This document shows, in pieces, positions 40,773-48,683 of a DNA stretch of 64,000 nucleotides (the stretch's first letter is position 1; every line of letters begins with the position of its first letter). The translations under genes and the position numbers were made by a program. The notes beneath the pieces were generated by a model. That model saw only the letters and a list, made by a program, of their open reading frames with translations, made no database searches and was not told the origin of the DNA. Origin of the DNA: Kineosporia aurantiaca JCM 3230. GTDB lineage: Bacteria; Actinomycetota; Actinomycetes; Actinomycetales; Kineosporiaceae. The stretch lies in NCBI GenBank assembly GCA_000719025.1, contig JODP01000018.1:62001-126000 (forward strand), written 5' to 3'.

Positions 40773-41048
40773 TCAGCGAGCCGAACCGGAGGCGAGGGTC
40801 GCTGTATCGGCGACCACCGTCACCCGGTCGTGGTCGACGGAGAGGAAGCCACCGTCCTCGACCTGGGCGATGACTGATTCGCCGCCCTCGCCGCGGATCG
40901 TGATCTGGCCCGGGGCGAGCAGCGCCAAGGTCGGCTCGTGACCGGTCAGCACCCCGATCTCGCCCTCGACCGTGCGGGCGATCACCATGCGGGCGCTGCC
41001 CGACCAGACCTTCGCCTCGGCACTGACCAGTTCTACCTGGAGTGTCAC
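40773..41048 (-). CDS. atpC: ATP synthase epsilon subunit, short form
   Basis: This 91-residue subunit of the F1 central stalk has the complete N-terminal beta-sandwich (LQVELVSAEAKVWSGSARMVIARTVEGEIGVLTGHEPTLALLAPGQITI...GGFLSVDHDRVTVVADTATLA). It stops at ...ASGSAR, so the C-terminal two-helix region that can inhibit ATP hydrolysis in other bacteria appears to be missing (family members are often 120-135 residues). The GTG at 41048 has GGAGG 7 nt upstream. A strong hairpin lies between atpD and this gene. Either a natural short form or a recent truncation would fit; no helix-coding remnant is obvious downstream. Confidence 0.9.
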   Translation of the reverse strand: MTLQVELVSAEAKVWSGSARMVIARTVEGEIGVLTGHEPTLALLAPGQITIRGEGGESVIAQVEDGGFLSVDHDRVTVVADTATLASGSAR

Positions 41049-41108
41049 GCCGGTTCCTCCGTGTTCCTCAACCTGTCGACACAATATCGGCTCAGTGAGC
41101 CGGGGTGG

Positions 41109-41137
41109 GGGGACCGGCCCGTAGAGGGCCGGTCCCC
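41109..41137 (-). terminator. Hairpin between atpD and atpC
   Basis: Perfect 12-bp stem (41109-41120 with 41126-41137, arm GGGGACCGGCCC) and a 5-nt loop, starting 18 nt after the atpD stop. It may partly terminate, or protect the upstream mRNA, and so lower atpC expression. Confidence 0.6.
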
Positions 41138-41154
41138 GGCACAGCGGCGGCCGA

Positions 41155-42618
41155 TCAGGCGCCGGTCTGCTTCTGGATCTCGGCCCACTTGCGCTCGACG
41201 TCGTCCAGGCCACCGCACATGAAGAAGGCCTGCTCGGCGACGTGGTCGTACTCGCCGTCACAGATCCGGGAGAACGCGTCCACCGTCTCGTCGACCGGGA
41301 CGGTCGAACCCTCGATGCCGGTGAACTGCTTCGCCACGTAGGTGTTCTGCGACAGGAACCGCTGGATCCGGCGGGCCCGGTTGACCACGATCTTGTCCTC
41401 TTCGGACAGCTCGTCGACACCCAGGATCGCGATGATGTCCTGCAGTTCCTTGTTGCGCTGGAGGATCTGCTTGACCCGCACCGCGGTGTTGTAGTGGTCC
41501 GCGGCGATGTACCGCGGGTCCAGGATGCGCGACGTCGATGTCAGCGGGTCCACGGCGGGGTAGATACCCATCGACGCGATCTCGCGGGAGAGCTCGGTGG
41601 TCGCGTCCAGGTGCGCGAACGTGGTCGCCGGGGCCGGGTCGGTGTAGTCGTCGGCCGGCACGTAGATCGCCTGCATCGAGGTGATCGAGTGACCCCGGGT
41701 CGAGGTGATGCGCTCCTGCAGGAGGCCCATCTCGTCGGCCAGGTTCGGCTGGTAACCCACGGCCGACGGCATGCGGCCCAGCAGGGTCGACACCTCGGAA
41801 CCGGCCTGGGTGAACCGGAAGATGTTGTCGATGAACAACAGCACGTCCTGGCTCTGCACGTCGCGGAAGTACTCCGCCATCGTCAGGGCGGACAGGGCCA
41901 CCCGCAGACGCGTGCCCGGCGGCTCGTCCATCTGGCCGAAGACCAGCGCGGTGTTCGGGAGAACGCCGGCCTCTTCCATCTCGACGATCAGGTCGTTGCC
42001 CTCACGGGTGCGCTCGCCGACCCCGGCGAACACCGAGACACCACCGTGGTCGCGGGCGACCCGGGCGATCATCTCCTGGATGAGGACGGTCTTGCCGACG
42101 CCCGCACCCCCGAAGAGGCCGATCTTCCCACCCTGGACGTACGGGGTGAGCAGGTCGATGACCTTGATGCCGGTCTGGAACATCTCGGTCTTGGACTCGA
42201 GCTGGTCGAAGGCCGGGGCCTTGCGGTGGATCGGCCAGCGCTCGGTGACCTCGAAGCGCTCCCCCTCTTCCAGGTTGAGCACGTCGCCGATGGCGTTGAA
42301 CACATGGCCCTTGGTGACGTCCCCGACCGGGACGCTGATCGGCGAGCCGCTGTCGCTCACCGACATGCCACGGACCAGGCCGTCGGTCGGCTTCAGCGCG
42401 ATCGCCCGGACCAGGCTGTCCCCGATGAACTGGGCGACCTCCAGCCAGAGCCGGATCTCACCGCCGTTCAGCGTGTAGTCGATGTACAGGGCGTTGTACA
42501 TCTCGGGCAGCTGGCCCTGGGGGAACTCGATGTCGACGACGGGGCCGATGACCCGGGCCACCCGGCCGACGCCGGCCTGGCCGCTGGTCGCACCCGTTTC
42601 GGTGACGGTGGCGGTCAT
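41155..42618 (-). CDS. atpD: ATP synthase beta subunit
   Basis: This 487-residue catalytic F1 subunit has the Walker A loop GGAGVGKTVLIQEM, the catalytic GERTREGNDL region, Walker B VLLFIDNIFRFTQAG and the DELSEED-type DELSEEDKIVV near the C-terminus. It hydrolyses or makes ATP at the alpha-beta interface. It follows atpG on the same strand with a 46-nt gap. Length and motifs are complete, and the N-terminal extension (MTATVTETGATSGQAGV) is modest. It is one of the best-conserved genes of the window. Confidence 0.98.
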   Translation of the reverse strand: MTATVTETGATSGQAGVGRVARVIGPVVDIEFPQGQLPEMYNALYIDYTLNGGEIRLWLEVAQFIGDSLVRAIALKPTDGLVRGMSVSDSGSPISVPVGDVTKGHVFNAIGDVLNLEEGERFEVTERWPIHRKAPAFDQLESKTEMFQTGIKVIDLLTPYVQGGKIGLFGGAGVGKTVLIQEMIARVARDHGGVSVFAGVGERTREGNDLIVEMEEAGVLPNTALVFGQMDEPPGTRLRVALSALTMAEYFRDVQSQDVLLFIDNIFRFTQAGSEVSTLLGRMPSAVGYQPNLADEMGLLQERITSTRGHSITSMQAIYVPADDYTDPAPATTFAHLDATTELSREIASMGIYPAVDPLTSTSRILDPRYIAADHYNTAVRVKQILQRNKELQDIIAILGVDELSEEDKIVVNRARRIQRFLSQNTYVAKQFTGIEGSTVPVDETVDAFSRICDGEYDHVAEQAFFMCGGLDDVERKWAEIQKQTGA

Positions 42619-42664
42619 TTCGCTCTTCTCTCTGTCATGACGGATGGCTCGGGCACGTGCAAGG

Positions 42665-43558
42665 TCAGCCGGCGAGGGCGTCGGCGCCGCCGACGATCTC
42701 GCTGATCTCCTGGGTGATCTCCGCCTGGCGGGCCTGGTTGGCCAGCCGGGTGTAGGTCCGGATCAGTTCCTTGGCGTTGTCCGAGGCGGACTTCATCGCC
42801 CGCTGGCGGGCGGCCAGCTCACTGGCCGACGCCTGCAGCAGCACGTTGAAGATCCGGCTGTTCACGTACTTCGGAAGCAGCGCGTCGAGCACGTCCGACG
42901 CGTTCGGCTCGAAGGAGTAGAGCGGCAGGACCTCGTCCTCGGCCGGCGGCTCGGTGCCCTCGACGACCTCGAGGGGCAGCAGCCGGATGATCTCCGGCTC
43001 CTGACTCACCATGCTGACGAACCGGGTGTAGACGATGTGGATCTCGTCGACCCCGCCGTCGTTCTCGTCCTTGAGGAACGCCTCGACCAGGGTGTCCCCG
43101 ATCTCCTCGGCGTTCTCGTAGCGCGGGGCGTCCGAGAAACCGGTCCACTCCGCGGCGATCTCGCGCTTGCGGAAGCGCAGGAAGGCGACGCCCTTACGTC
43201 CGGAGACGTAGGTGACGACCTCCTTGCCCTCGCCCTCCAGCCGCTCCCGCAGCTGCTCGCTCGCCTTGATCGCGTTCGAGGAGTAGGCCCCCGCCATACC
43301 GCGGTCGGACGTGACGACCAGAATCGCGGCCCGGCGGACGTTTTCCTTCTCCGTGGTGAGGATGTGGTCCACGTCGGAGTAGGTCGCGACCGCCGAGACG
43401 GCGCGCGAGATCGCCCGGGCGTACGGCGTCGACGAAGCCACGGCCTGCCGGGCCTTGGAGATCCGGGACGAGGCGATGAGTTCCATCGCCCGGAAGATCT
43501 TCTCCAGGGACGCGGTAGACCGGATCCGGGCCCGGTAGACCCTCTGCTGGCCTGCCAT
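42665..43558 (-). CDS. atpG: ATP synthase gamma subunit
   Basis: This 297-residue central-stalk subunit has the N-terminal helix MAGQQRVYRARIRSTASLEKIFRAMELIASSRI, the Rossmann-like middle (AAILVVTSDRGMAGAYSSNAIKAS) and the C-terminal helix SASDNAKELIRTYTRLANQARQAEITQEISEIVGGADAL. It rotates inside the alpha-beta ring to couple proton flow to ATP synthesis. An internal acidic stretch (EPPAEDEVLPLYSFEPN) is typical of actinobacterial gamma subunits. It lies 32 nt downstream of atpA. Confidence 0.97.
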   Translation of the reverse strand: MAGQQRVYRARIRSTASLEKIFRAMELIASSRISKARQAVASSTPYARAISRAVSAVATYSDVDHILTTEKENVRRAAILVVTSDRGMAGAYSSNAIKASEQLRERLEGEGKEVVTYVSGRKGVAFLRFRKREIAAEWTGFSDAPRYENAEEIGDTLVEAFLKDENDGGVDEIHIVYTRFVSMVSQEPEIIRLLPLEVVEGTEPPAEDEVLPLYSFEPNASDVLDALLPKYVNSRIFNVLLQASASELAARQRAMKSASDNAKELIRTYTRLANQARQAEITQEISEIVGGADALAG

Positions 43559-43590
43559 ATCGCTTAGCTCTCCTTATCCGCGCCGTGACG

Positions 43591-45228
43591 TCAGTGACGC
43601 TGCCGGACGATCTGCTCCTGCGAGATGTCCTCGTCGCCGGACGCCTCGTACGACTCGTCACCGGCGGACACCAGGCCCTCGTCGGACCCGGCCTGGAAGT
43701 ACTGCCGGAACGACTCGGCCTCCTTCTCCAGGCTGGCCGCGGTGTCGTCGCCGAACTTCAGCGTCTCCGCGATGGTGGTCAGCACGTCGGTGTTGCGGCG
43801 CAGGTGGTCGAGGAACTCCTGCTCGAACCGGCGGACGTCACCGACCTCCACGTGGTCCAGCTGACCGGTGGTGCCGAGCCAGATCGAGACGACCTGCTCC
43901 TCGGTCGGGTACGGCGAGTACTGCGGCTGCTTGAACAGCTCCATCAGTCGCTGACCACGGGCCAGCTGCTGCTTCGAGGCGGCGTCCAGGTCGGAGGCGA
44001 ACAGCGCGAACGCCTCCAGGGCCCGGTACTGCGCCAGCTCGATCTTCAGCGAACCGGTGACCGCCTTCATCGCCTTGGTCATCGCCGAGCCACCGACCCG
44101 GGAGACCGAGATACCGACGTCGACCGCCGGGCGCTGGTTGGCGTTGAACAGGTCGGACTGCAGGAACAGCTGACCGTCGGTGATCGAGATGACGTTGGTC
44201 GGGATGTACGCCGAGACGTCGTTGGCCTTGGTCTCGACGATCGGCAGACCGGTCATCGAGCCGTGGCCGAGCTCGTCGGACAGCTTCGCGCAGCGCTCCA
44301 GCAGACGGGAGTGCAGGTAGAAGACGTCACCCGGGTAGGCCTCGCGGCCCGGCGGGCGGCGCAGCAGCAGCGACACCGAGCGGTAGGCCTCGGCCTGCTT
44401 GGACAGGTCGTCGAAGACGATCAGGACGTGCTTGCCGGCGTACATCCAGTGCTGGCCGATGGCCGAGCCGGTGTACGGGGCCAGGTACTTGAAGCCGGCC
44501 GGGTCGGACGCCGGGGCGGCGACGATGGTGGTGTACTCCAGCGCGCCGGCCTCTTCGAGCGAGCCGCGGATCGACGCGATCGTCGAGCCCTTCTGGCCGA
44601 TCGCCACGTAGATGCAGCGGACCTGCTTGTCCGGGTCGCCGCTGGCCCAGTTGTCCTTCTGGTTGATGATCGTGTCGATCGCGATCGCCGTCTTGCCGGT
44701 CTGGCGGTCACCGATGATCAGCTGGCGCTGGCCGCGGCCGATCGGGGTCAGCGAGTCGATCGCCTTGATCCCGGTCTGCATCGGCTCGTGCACCGACTTG
44801 CGCTGCATCACGCCGGCCGCCTGGAGTTCCAGCGGGCGGCGGGTCTCGGCCTCGATCTCGCCGAGCCCGTCGATCGGCACGCCCAGCGGGTCGACCACGC
44901 GACCGAGGAAGTTGTCACCGACCGGCACCGACAGCACCTCGCCGGTCCGCTTGACCTCCTGGCCCTCCTCCAGGCCACTGAACTCACCGAGAACGACGAC
45001 GCCGATCTCGTTGACGTCCAGGTTCTGGGCCAGGCCGAGCGTGCCGTCCTCGAACTGCAGCAGCTCGTTGGCCATGGCGCCGGGCAGGCCCTCGACCCGG
45101 GCGATGCCGTCGGCCGCCTCGGAGATCGTGCCGACCTCTTCCCGGCTGGCCGCACTCGGGTCGTAGGACTGTACGAAGGCGTCCAGCGCGTCCCGGATCT
45201 CGTCCGGACGGATCGTCAGCTCCGCCAT
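43591..45228 (-). CDS. atpA: ATP synthase alpha subunit
   Basis: This 545-residue F1 subunit has the P-loop GDRQTGKTAIAIDTIINQK, the VGISVSRVGGSAMTKAMK signature and the N-terminal crown domain (IRPDEIRDALDAFVQSYDPSAASREEVGTISEAADGIARVEGLPGA). The acidic C-terminal extension (about 515-545, ESYEASGDEDISQEQIVRQRH) is of the kind found in actinobacterial alpha subunits. In mycobacteria an alpha C-terminal extension suppresses ATP hydrolysis; whether that holds here is unknown, but it is relevant because the epsilon subunit is short. CAGGGGATCCAG precedes the ATG. Confidence 0.98.
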   Translation of the reverse strand: MAELTIRPDEIRDALDAFVQSYDPSAASREEVGTISEAADGIARVEGLPGAMANELLQFEDGTLGLAQNLDVNEIGVVVLGEFSGLEEGQEVKRTGEVLSVPVGDNFLGRVVDPLGVPIDGLGEIEAETRRPLELQAAGVMQRKSVHEPMQTGIKAIDSLTPIGRGQRQLIIGDRQTGKTAIAIDTIINQKDNWASGDPDKQVRCIYVAIGQKGSTIASIRGSLEEAGALEYTTIVAAPASDPAGFKYLAPYTGSAIGQHWMYAGKHVLIVFDDLSKQAEAYRSVSLLLRRPPGREAYPGDVFYLHSRLLERCAKLSDELGHGSMTGLPIVETKANDVSAYIPTNVISITDGQLFLQSDLFNANQRPAVDVGISVSRVGGSAMTKAMKAVTGSLKIELAQYRALEAFALFASDLDAASKQQLARGQRLMELFKQPQYSPYPTEEQVVSIWLGTTGQLDHVEVGDVRRFEQEFLDHLRRNTDVLTTIAETLKFGDDTAASLEKEAESFRQYFQAGSDEGLVSAGDESYEASGDEDISQEQIVRQRH

Positions 45229-45355
45229 CTGGATCCCCTGCTCTCTCGTCGTTGTCCGGCGTGAGCCGGGCGGTGGATTTCTTGCTACTTACCAGGTTCA
45301 GTTGCGTCTCTCATCGCGGGCCGCAGCGGCCGCACGCGTCGTGCGGCCACTGCGG

Positions 45356-46189
45356 TCAGCCTGCGATGGTCCGCTTTGCGGTGTTCAGCCGCGAGAGCAC
45401 CGTGCTGTCGATCAGTTCGCCCGACACCATGATGCGCAGACCGCCGATGACCTCGGGGTCGATGTCCAGGTTCAGCCGGATGTCGCGCCCGTAGAGCCGG
45501 CGCAGCGCGGTGCTGAGCCGGGCCCGCTGGCCCTCGGTGAGCGGCGTCGCCGCGACCACCTCGGCCACCAGCTGGCGTCGGCGGGCAGCCGCCGCGTCGA
45601 GGAACTTCTCCAGGACCTGCTCGACCCGGTGACCCCGCGGGGAGGTCGCCGCCTGCTCGGCCAGCCGCAGCGTCTCCGGAGCGACCTTGCGGGCGAGCAG
45701 GGTGTCGACCAGCTGGCGCTTGCGGTCCGAACCAGGGGTCCGGATCGCGAACGCGTCGCGCAGCGCCACGTCGGCGGCGACCATGCGGCCGAACCGGAAC
45801 AGCTCGTCCTCCACCTGGTCGAGCCGTTCGTTGCGCTCGGCACCGTAGAGCTCGGCGGAGACCGCCAGGCCCTCCAGGGCCTCGGTCAGGTCGGAGGAGT
45901 CCGACCAGTGCGACCGGACCAGGCCGGAGACCAGGTCCAGGGCCGGGCCGGAGACCTTGCCCCGGAACAGCTGGGTGGCCAGGCCGGCGCGCGACTCGGG
46001 GGTCCGCGACGACTCGGTCAGGGCCCGGCGCAGGGCGCCGTTGGTGGCGACCAGGTCGGTGATCCCGAACAGGTCCTCCGCCAGCCGGGCCGGGTCGGTA
46101 CCGACGGAGTTGAGGAGCATCTCCAGCCGGTCCTGACCGGCGGCCAGAGCCGTCCGGCTCGGGCCCTGCATCCGCACCTGGGCCACCAT
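45356..46189 (-). CDS. atpH: ATP synthase delta subunit
   Basis: This 277-residue peripheral-stalk subunit is longer than the ~180 residues usual outside actinobacteria, matching the extended actinobacterial form. The N-terminal half is helical (AAGQDRLEMLLNSVGTDPARLAEDLFGITDLV), and the C-terminal part carries the typical VAEVVAATPLTEGQRARLSTALRRLYGRDIRLNLDIDPEVIGGLRIMVSGELIDSTVLSRL. It joins F1 to the b subunits. Its start overlaps the atpF stop by one base (46189), so translation is coupled. It is not fused to b, unlike in M. tuberculosis. Confidence 0.95.
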   Translation of the reverse strand: MVAQVRMQGPSRTALAAGQDRLEMLLNSVGTDPARLAEDLFGITDLVATNGALRRALTESSRTPESRAGLATQLFRGKVSGPALDLVSGLVRSHWSDSSDLTEALEGLAVSAELYGAERNERLDQVEDELFRFGRMVAADVALRDAFAIRTPGSDRKRQLVDTLLARKVAPETLRLAEQAATSPRGHRVEQVLEKFLDAAAARRRQLVAEVVAATPLTEGQRARLSTALRRLYGRDIRLNLDIDPEVIGGLRIMVSGELIDSTVLSRLNTAKRTIAG

Positions 46190-46785
46190 CAGGAGACCCG
46201 GCCCGTCACCGGCGCGGAGTCGGCCTGCTCGAGCTCGTCCAGGAAGCGGTCGATCACCCGGGACTGCCGGGCCGAGTCCTCCAGGGACTCGCCGACGATC
46301 CGCGACGCCAGATCGGTGGCCAGCGTGCCGACCTCGGTCCGCAGCTGCACCACCGCCTGCTGCCGCTCGGCGGTGATCTGCGCCTGGGCGGAGGACACGA
46401 TCCGGGCCGCCTCGGCCTGGGCCTGCTCCCGCATCTCCGCGACGATCTGCGCACCCTGGGCGCGCGCCTCCTCGCGGATCCGGCCGGCCTCGGCACGCGC
46501 CTCGGACAACTGGCTGTTGTACTCCTCGAGCGCGGCGGCGGCCTCGGCCTGCGCCTGGGCCGCCTTCTCGATCCCGCCCTCGATCTCGGCAGTGCGCTCG
46601 GCGTACATCGCCTCGAGCCGCGGGACGACGTACTTGGTCATCGCCCAGAGGAGGATCAGGAAGAAGACCAGGCCGACGATGACTTCCGCGGGATGCGGAA
46701 CGATCGGCACCTTCGTACCCCAGCCGGTGGCCTGGGTGGCCTCACCGCCCTCTTCTGCGGCGGCCAGGAGAAGCGTGTGCATCAC
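46189..46785 (-). CDS. atpF: ATP synthase b subunit
   Basis: This 198-residue stator subunit has one N-terminal membrane helix (about 30-52, PAEVIVGLVFFLILLWAMTKYVVPRLEAM) and a long Ala/Glu/Arg coiled coil (60-175). It holds F1 against rotation. Two adjacent starts are possible, GTG at 46785 and ATG at 46782; AGAGGA upstream fits both. It lies between atpE and atpH in the normal order and overlaps atpH by one base. Confidence 0.95.
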   Translation of the reverse strand: MMHTLLLAAAEEGGEATQATGWGTKVPIVPHPAEVIVGLVFFLILLWAMTKYVVPRLEAMYAERTAEIEGGIEKAAQAQAEAAAALEEYNSQLSEARAEAGRIREEARAQGAQIVAEMREQAQAEAARIVSSAQAQITAERQQAVVQLRTEVGTLATDLASRIVGESLEDSARQSRVIDRFLDELEQADSAPVTGRVS

Positions 46786-46832
46786 GCCAGTCCTCTCTCT
46801 CGCTCAGCCTGCATGAATGTGGAGGGTGCCGA

Positions 46833-47039
46833 TCACTTGAAGATGAACGCGAAGACCAGACCCAGCAGGGCCAGGGCCTCGGTCAGGGCGAAGCCGGTGA
46901 AGGCGATGGTCTGCAGCACGGAACGGGACTCCGGCTGACGCGCCACACCATTGATGTAGGCGGCGAAGATCAGGCCGATACCGATACCCGGGCCGATGGC
47001 GGCGAGGCCGTAACCCAGGAACGCGATGTTGCCTTCCAT
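46833..47039 (-). CDS. atpE: ATP synthase c subunit
   Basis: This 68-residue hairpin of two membrane helices forms the rotor ring. Helix 1 has the Gly-rich GYGLAAIGPGIGIGLIFAAYINGVARQPES with the polar-loop RQPE, and helix 2 has FTGFALTEALALLGLVFAFIF with the proton-carrying Glu in LTEALA. GGAAACTGC lies just upstream of the ATG. Complete; equivalent to the known target of diarylquinoline drugs in mycobacteria. Confidence 0.97.
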   Translation of the reverse strand: MEGNIAFLGYGLAAIGPGIGIGLIFAAYINGVARQPESRSVLQTIAFTGFALTEALALLGLVFAFIFK

Positions 47040-47122
47040 TGCAGTTTCCTGCCTTTCGGTTAAGCCTGAATCGACTTCAGGCGTTAGTCAGTGCTCGTCC
47101 AGTGACGGGCACCGGCGGAAGA

Positions 47123-47917
47123 TCAGTGCTCGTCGGCGACGGCACCGGCGATGTACACGCAGGTCAGCAGTACGAAGATGTAGGCCTGCAGGAACTCGAT
47201 CAGGATCTCGAAGAAGTAGAGACCGACCGCGAAGATGAAGGAGAGCACGCCTGCCACCGGCAGGGCGCCGGAGGTGTGAAGCAGCAGGTACTGACCACCG
47301 AAGGTGAAGACCAGCAGCATCAGGTGGCCGGCGAACATGTTGCCGAAGACTCGCAGCGCCAGAGTGAGCGGCCGGGTGATCACGAAGGTGATGAACTCCA
47401 GCACCCACATCGGACCGATCAACCAGCCGGGCAGACCGGGCGGGACGAAGCTCTTCAGCCAGCCGCCGAACCCGTGCTTACGGATGCCGACGGCGTGGTA
47501 GGTGATGAAGACGATCGCGGTCAGGACGACGGCGTAACCGAGTCGGCTCAGCGTCGGGAACTGGACGATCGGGAAGACACCCAGCAGGTTGTTCGTCAGG
47601 ATGACGATGAACAGGCTGAAGGTCAGCGGCAGGAACGGCTTGAAGTGCTCGGCGCCGATGATGTCGCGGGCCAGGCCGTTGCGGACCAGGCCGTAGACGC
47701 CTTCGAGCAGGAACTGCCCCTTGCTCGGCACCACCCGCAGCTTCCGCGTCATGCGGATGAGAACCACGGAAAGCGCGACGGCGACAACGGCGAAGACCAC
47801 CATCGACCGGGTCAGCGCGAAAGCGCCGTCCCCGACCAGGGGCTGCCAGAAATCGGCGGTGCCCGGGGCCTCGAAGCTGTCGCCTCCGGCGGCCAGGGGG
47901 ATCGCCAGGGAGATCAC
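47123..47917 (-). CDS. atpB: ATP synthase a subunit
   Basis: This 264-residue Fo subunit forms the proton half-channels. It has five to six membrane helices and the essential Arg helix in ITRPLTLALRVFGNMFAGHLML (Arg of LALRVFGNM). GQFLLEGVYGLVRNGLARDIIGAEHFKPFLPLTFSLFIVILTNNLLGVFP is also typical. The GTG at 47917 follows GGAGGAGAGCGACC. It is the first gene of the atp operon after a 328-bp gap from the atpI-like gene. Confidence 0.97.
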   Translation of the reverse strand: MISLAIPLAAGGDSFEAPGTADFWQPLVGDGAFALTRSMVVFAVVAVALSVVLIRMTRKLRVVPSKGQFLLEGVYGLVRNGLARDIIGAEHFKPFLPLTFSLFIVILTNNLLGVFPIVQFPTLSRLGYAVVLTAIVFITYHAVGIRKHGFGGWLKSFVPPGLPGWLIGPMWVLEFITFVITRPLTLALRVFGNMFAGHLMLLVFTFGGQYLLLHTSGALPVAGVLSFIFAVGLYFFEILIEFLQAYIFVLLTCVYIAGAVADEH

Positions 47918-48245
47918 GGTCGCTCTCCTCCAAGACTCGTGCTGCGTCGTTGCGTGCGTTGAAACGTAGGTCCTTGCGAGGTGCAGGCCATCAGACCGTT
48001 GAGGTCGTGGCCTTCAATCACATTCGGGGGGTGGTACGGGAAGACGGGCACAGGCAATCACACACCGTGACCGGCGACGGCCTTCGGTGGACAGCCCTTA
48101 CCTATGGCGGGTGCCCTCAGAAGGGTCGACTCGTCATCCATCTGGCTTGACACTATCAGCGATGTTCGTCGGTCTTGCGAGCACCCCCCTTCCGGCGCCC
48201 AGCGGACCCTCAGGTTGAGGGCGTAGGGCGACCCGGCCGAACGGG
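47918..48245 (-). other. Leader/promoter region of the atp operon
   Basis: These 328 bases between the atpI-like gene and atpB probably hold the main atp promoter. I see no convincing -35/-10 pair by eye, no strong terminator hairpin after atpI and no RNA gene. Confidence 0.4.
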
Positions 48246-48683
48246 TTAATCGGGCCTGTCAGCCTCTTCGTACAGAGGCTGACGAAGCTTGAGCGCTCCG
48301 CGCATATGACCTGCGACCCAGCCGATCCCAGCGGCGAGGACGCCCGCCGCGGCGAACTTGGCGCGCAACCACTCGGTGTCGCCGAGCACCTCGTAGGCGA
48401 CCCACATTCCCAGGATGACCAGGCAATATGCCATCACGGCGAGGCCCAGGGAGAAGGCCGGGTCCAGGTTGCGGCAGATCAGGTGCAGGACCGGCGCGAC
48501 ACTCAGCGCGAGGATCGCGATGCCGGCCCCGGAGGCGGCCGACACACCCTCCTCCTGACCTGCGACGAACGACCCGGCGATCGTTATCAAGCCGCAGCCG
48601 ACGGCGGGCAGAAGTGCTGCAAGCCACAGCGTGCGCACAGGGTCGCGGGTCGGTCCGGCGACCTGGGTCAGGGGGGAATTCAT
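48246..48683 (-). CDS. AtpI-like membrane protein upstream of the atp operon
   Basis: This 145-residue protein has four membrane helices (about 19-41, 50-70, 78-100 and 110-130) and no catalytic motif. Its place just before atpB equals that of atpI/Rv1303-type proteins, which help assemble the c ring or bind Mg2+ in some species; sequence similarity alone is weak. Its ATG overlaps the stop of the rfe-like gene by 4 nt (ATGA), so it is translated with that gene rather than from the atp promoter. Confidence 0.75.
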   Translation of the reverse strand: MNSPLTQVAGPTRDPVRTLWLAALLPAVGCGLITIAGSFVAGQEEGVSAASGAGIAILALSVAPVLHLICRNLDPAFSLGLAVMAYCLVILGMWVAYEVLGDTEWLRAKFAAAGVLAAGIGWVAGHMRGALKLRQPLYEEADRPD

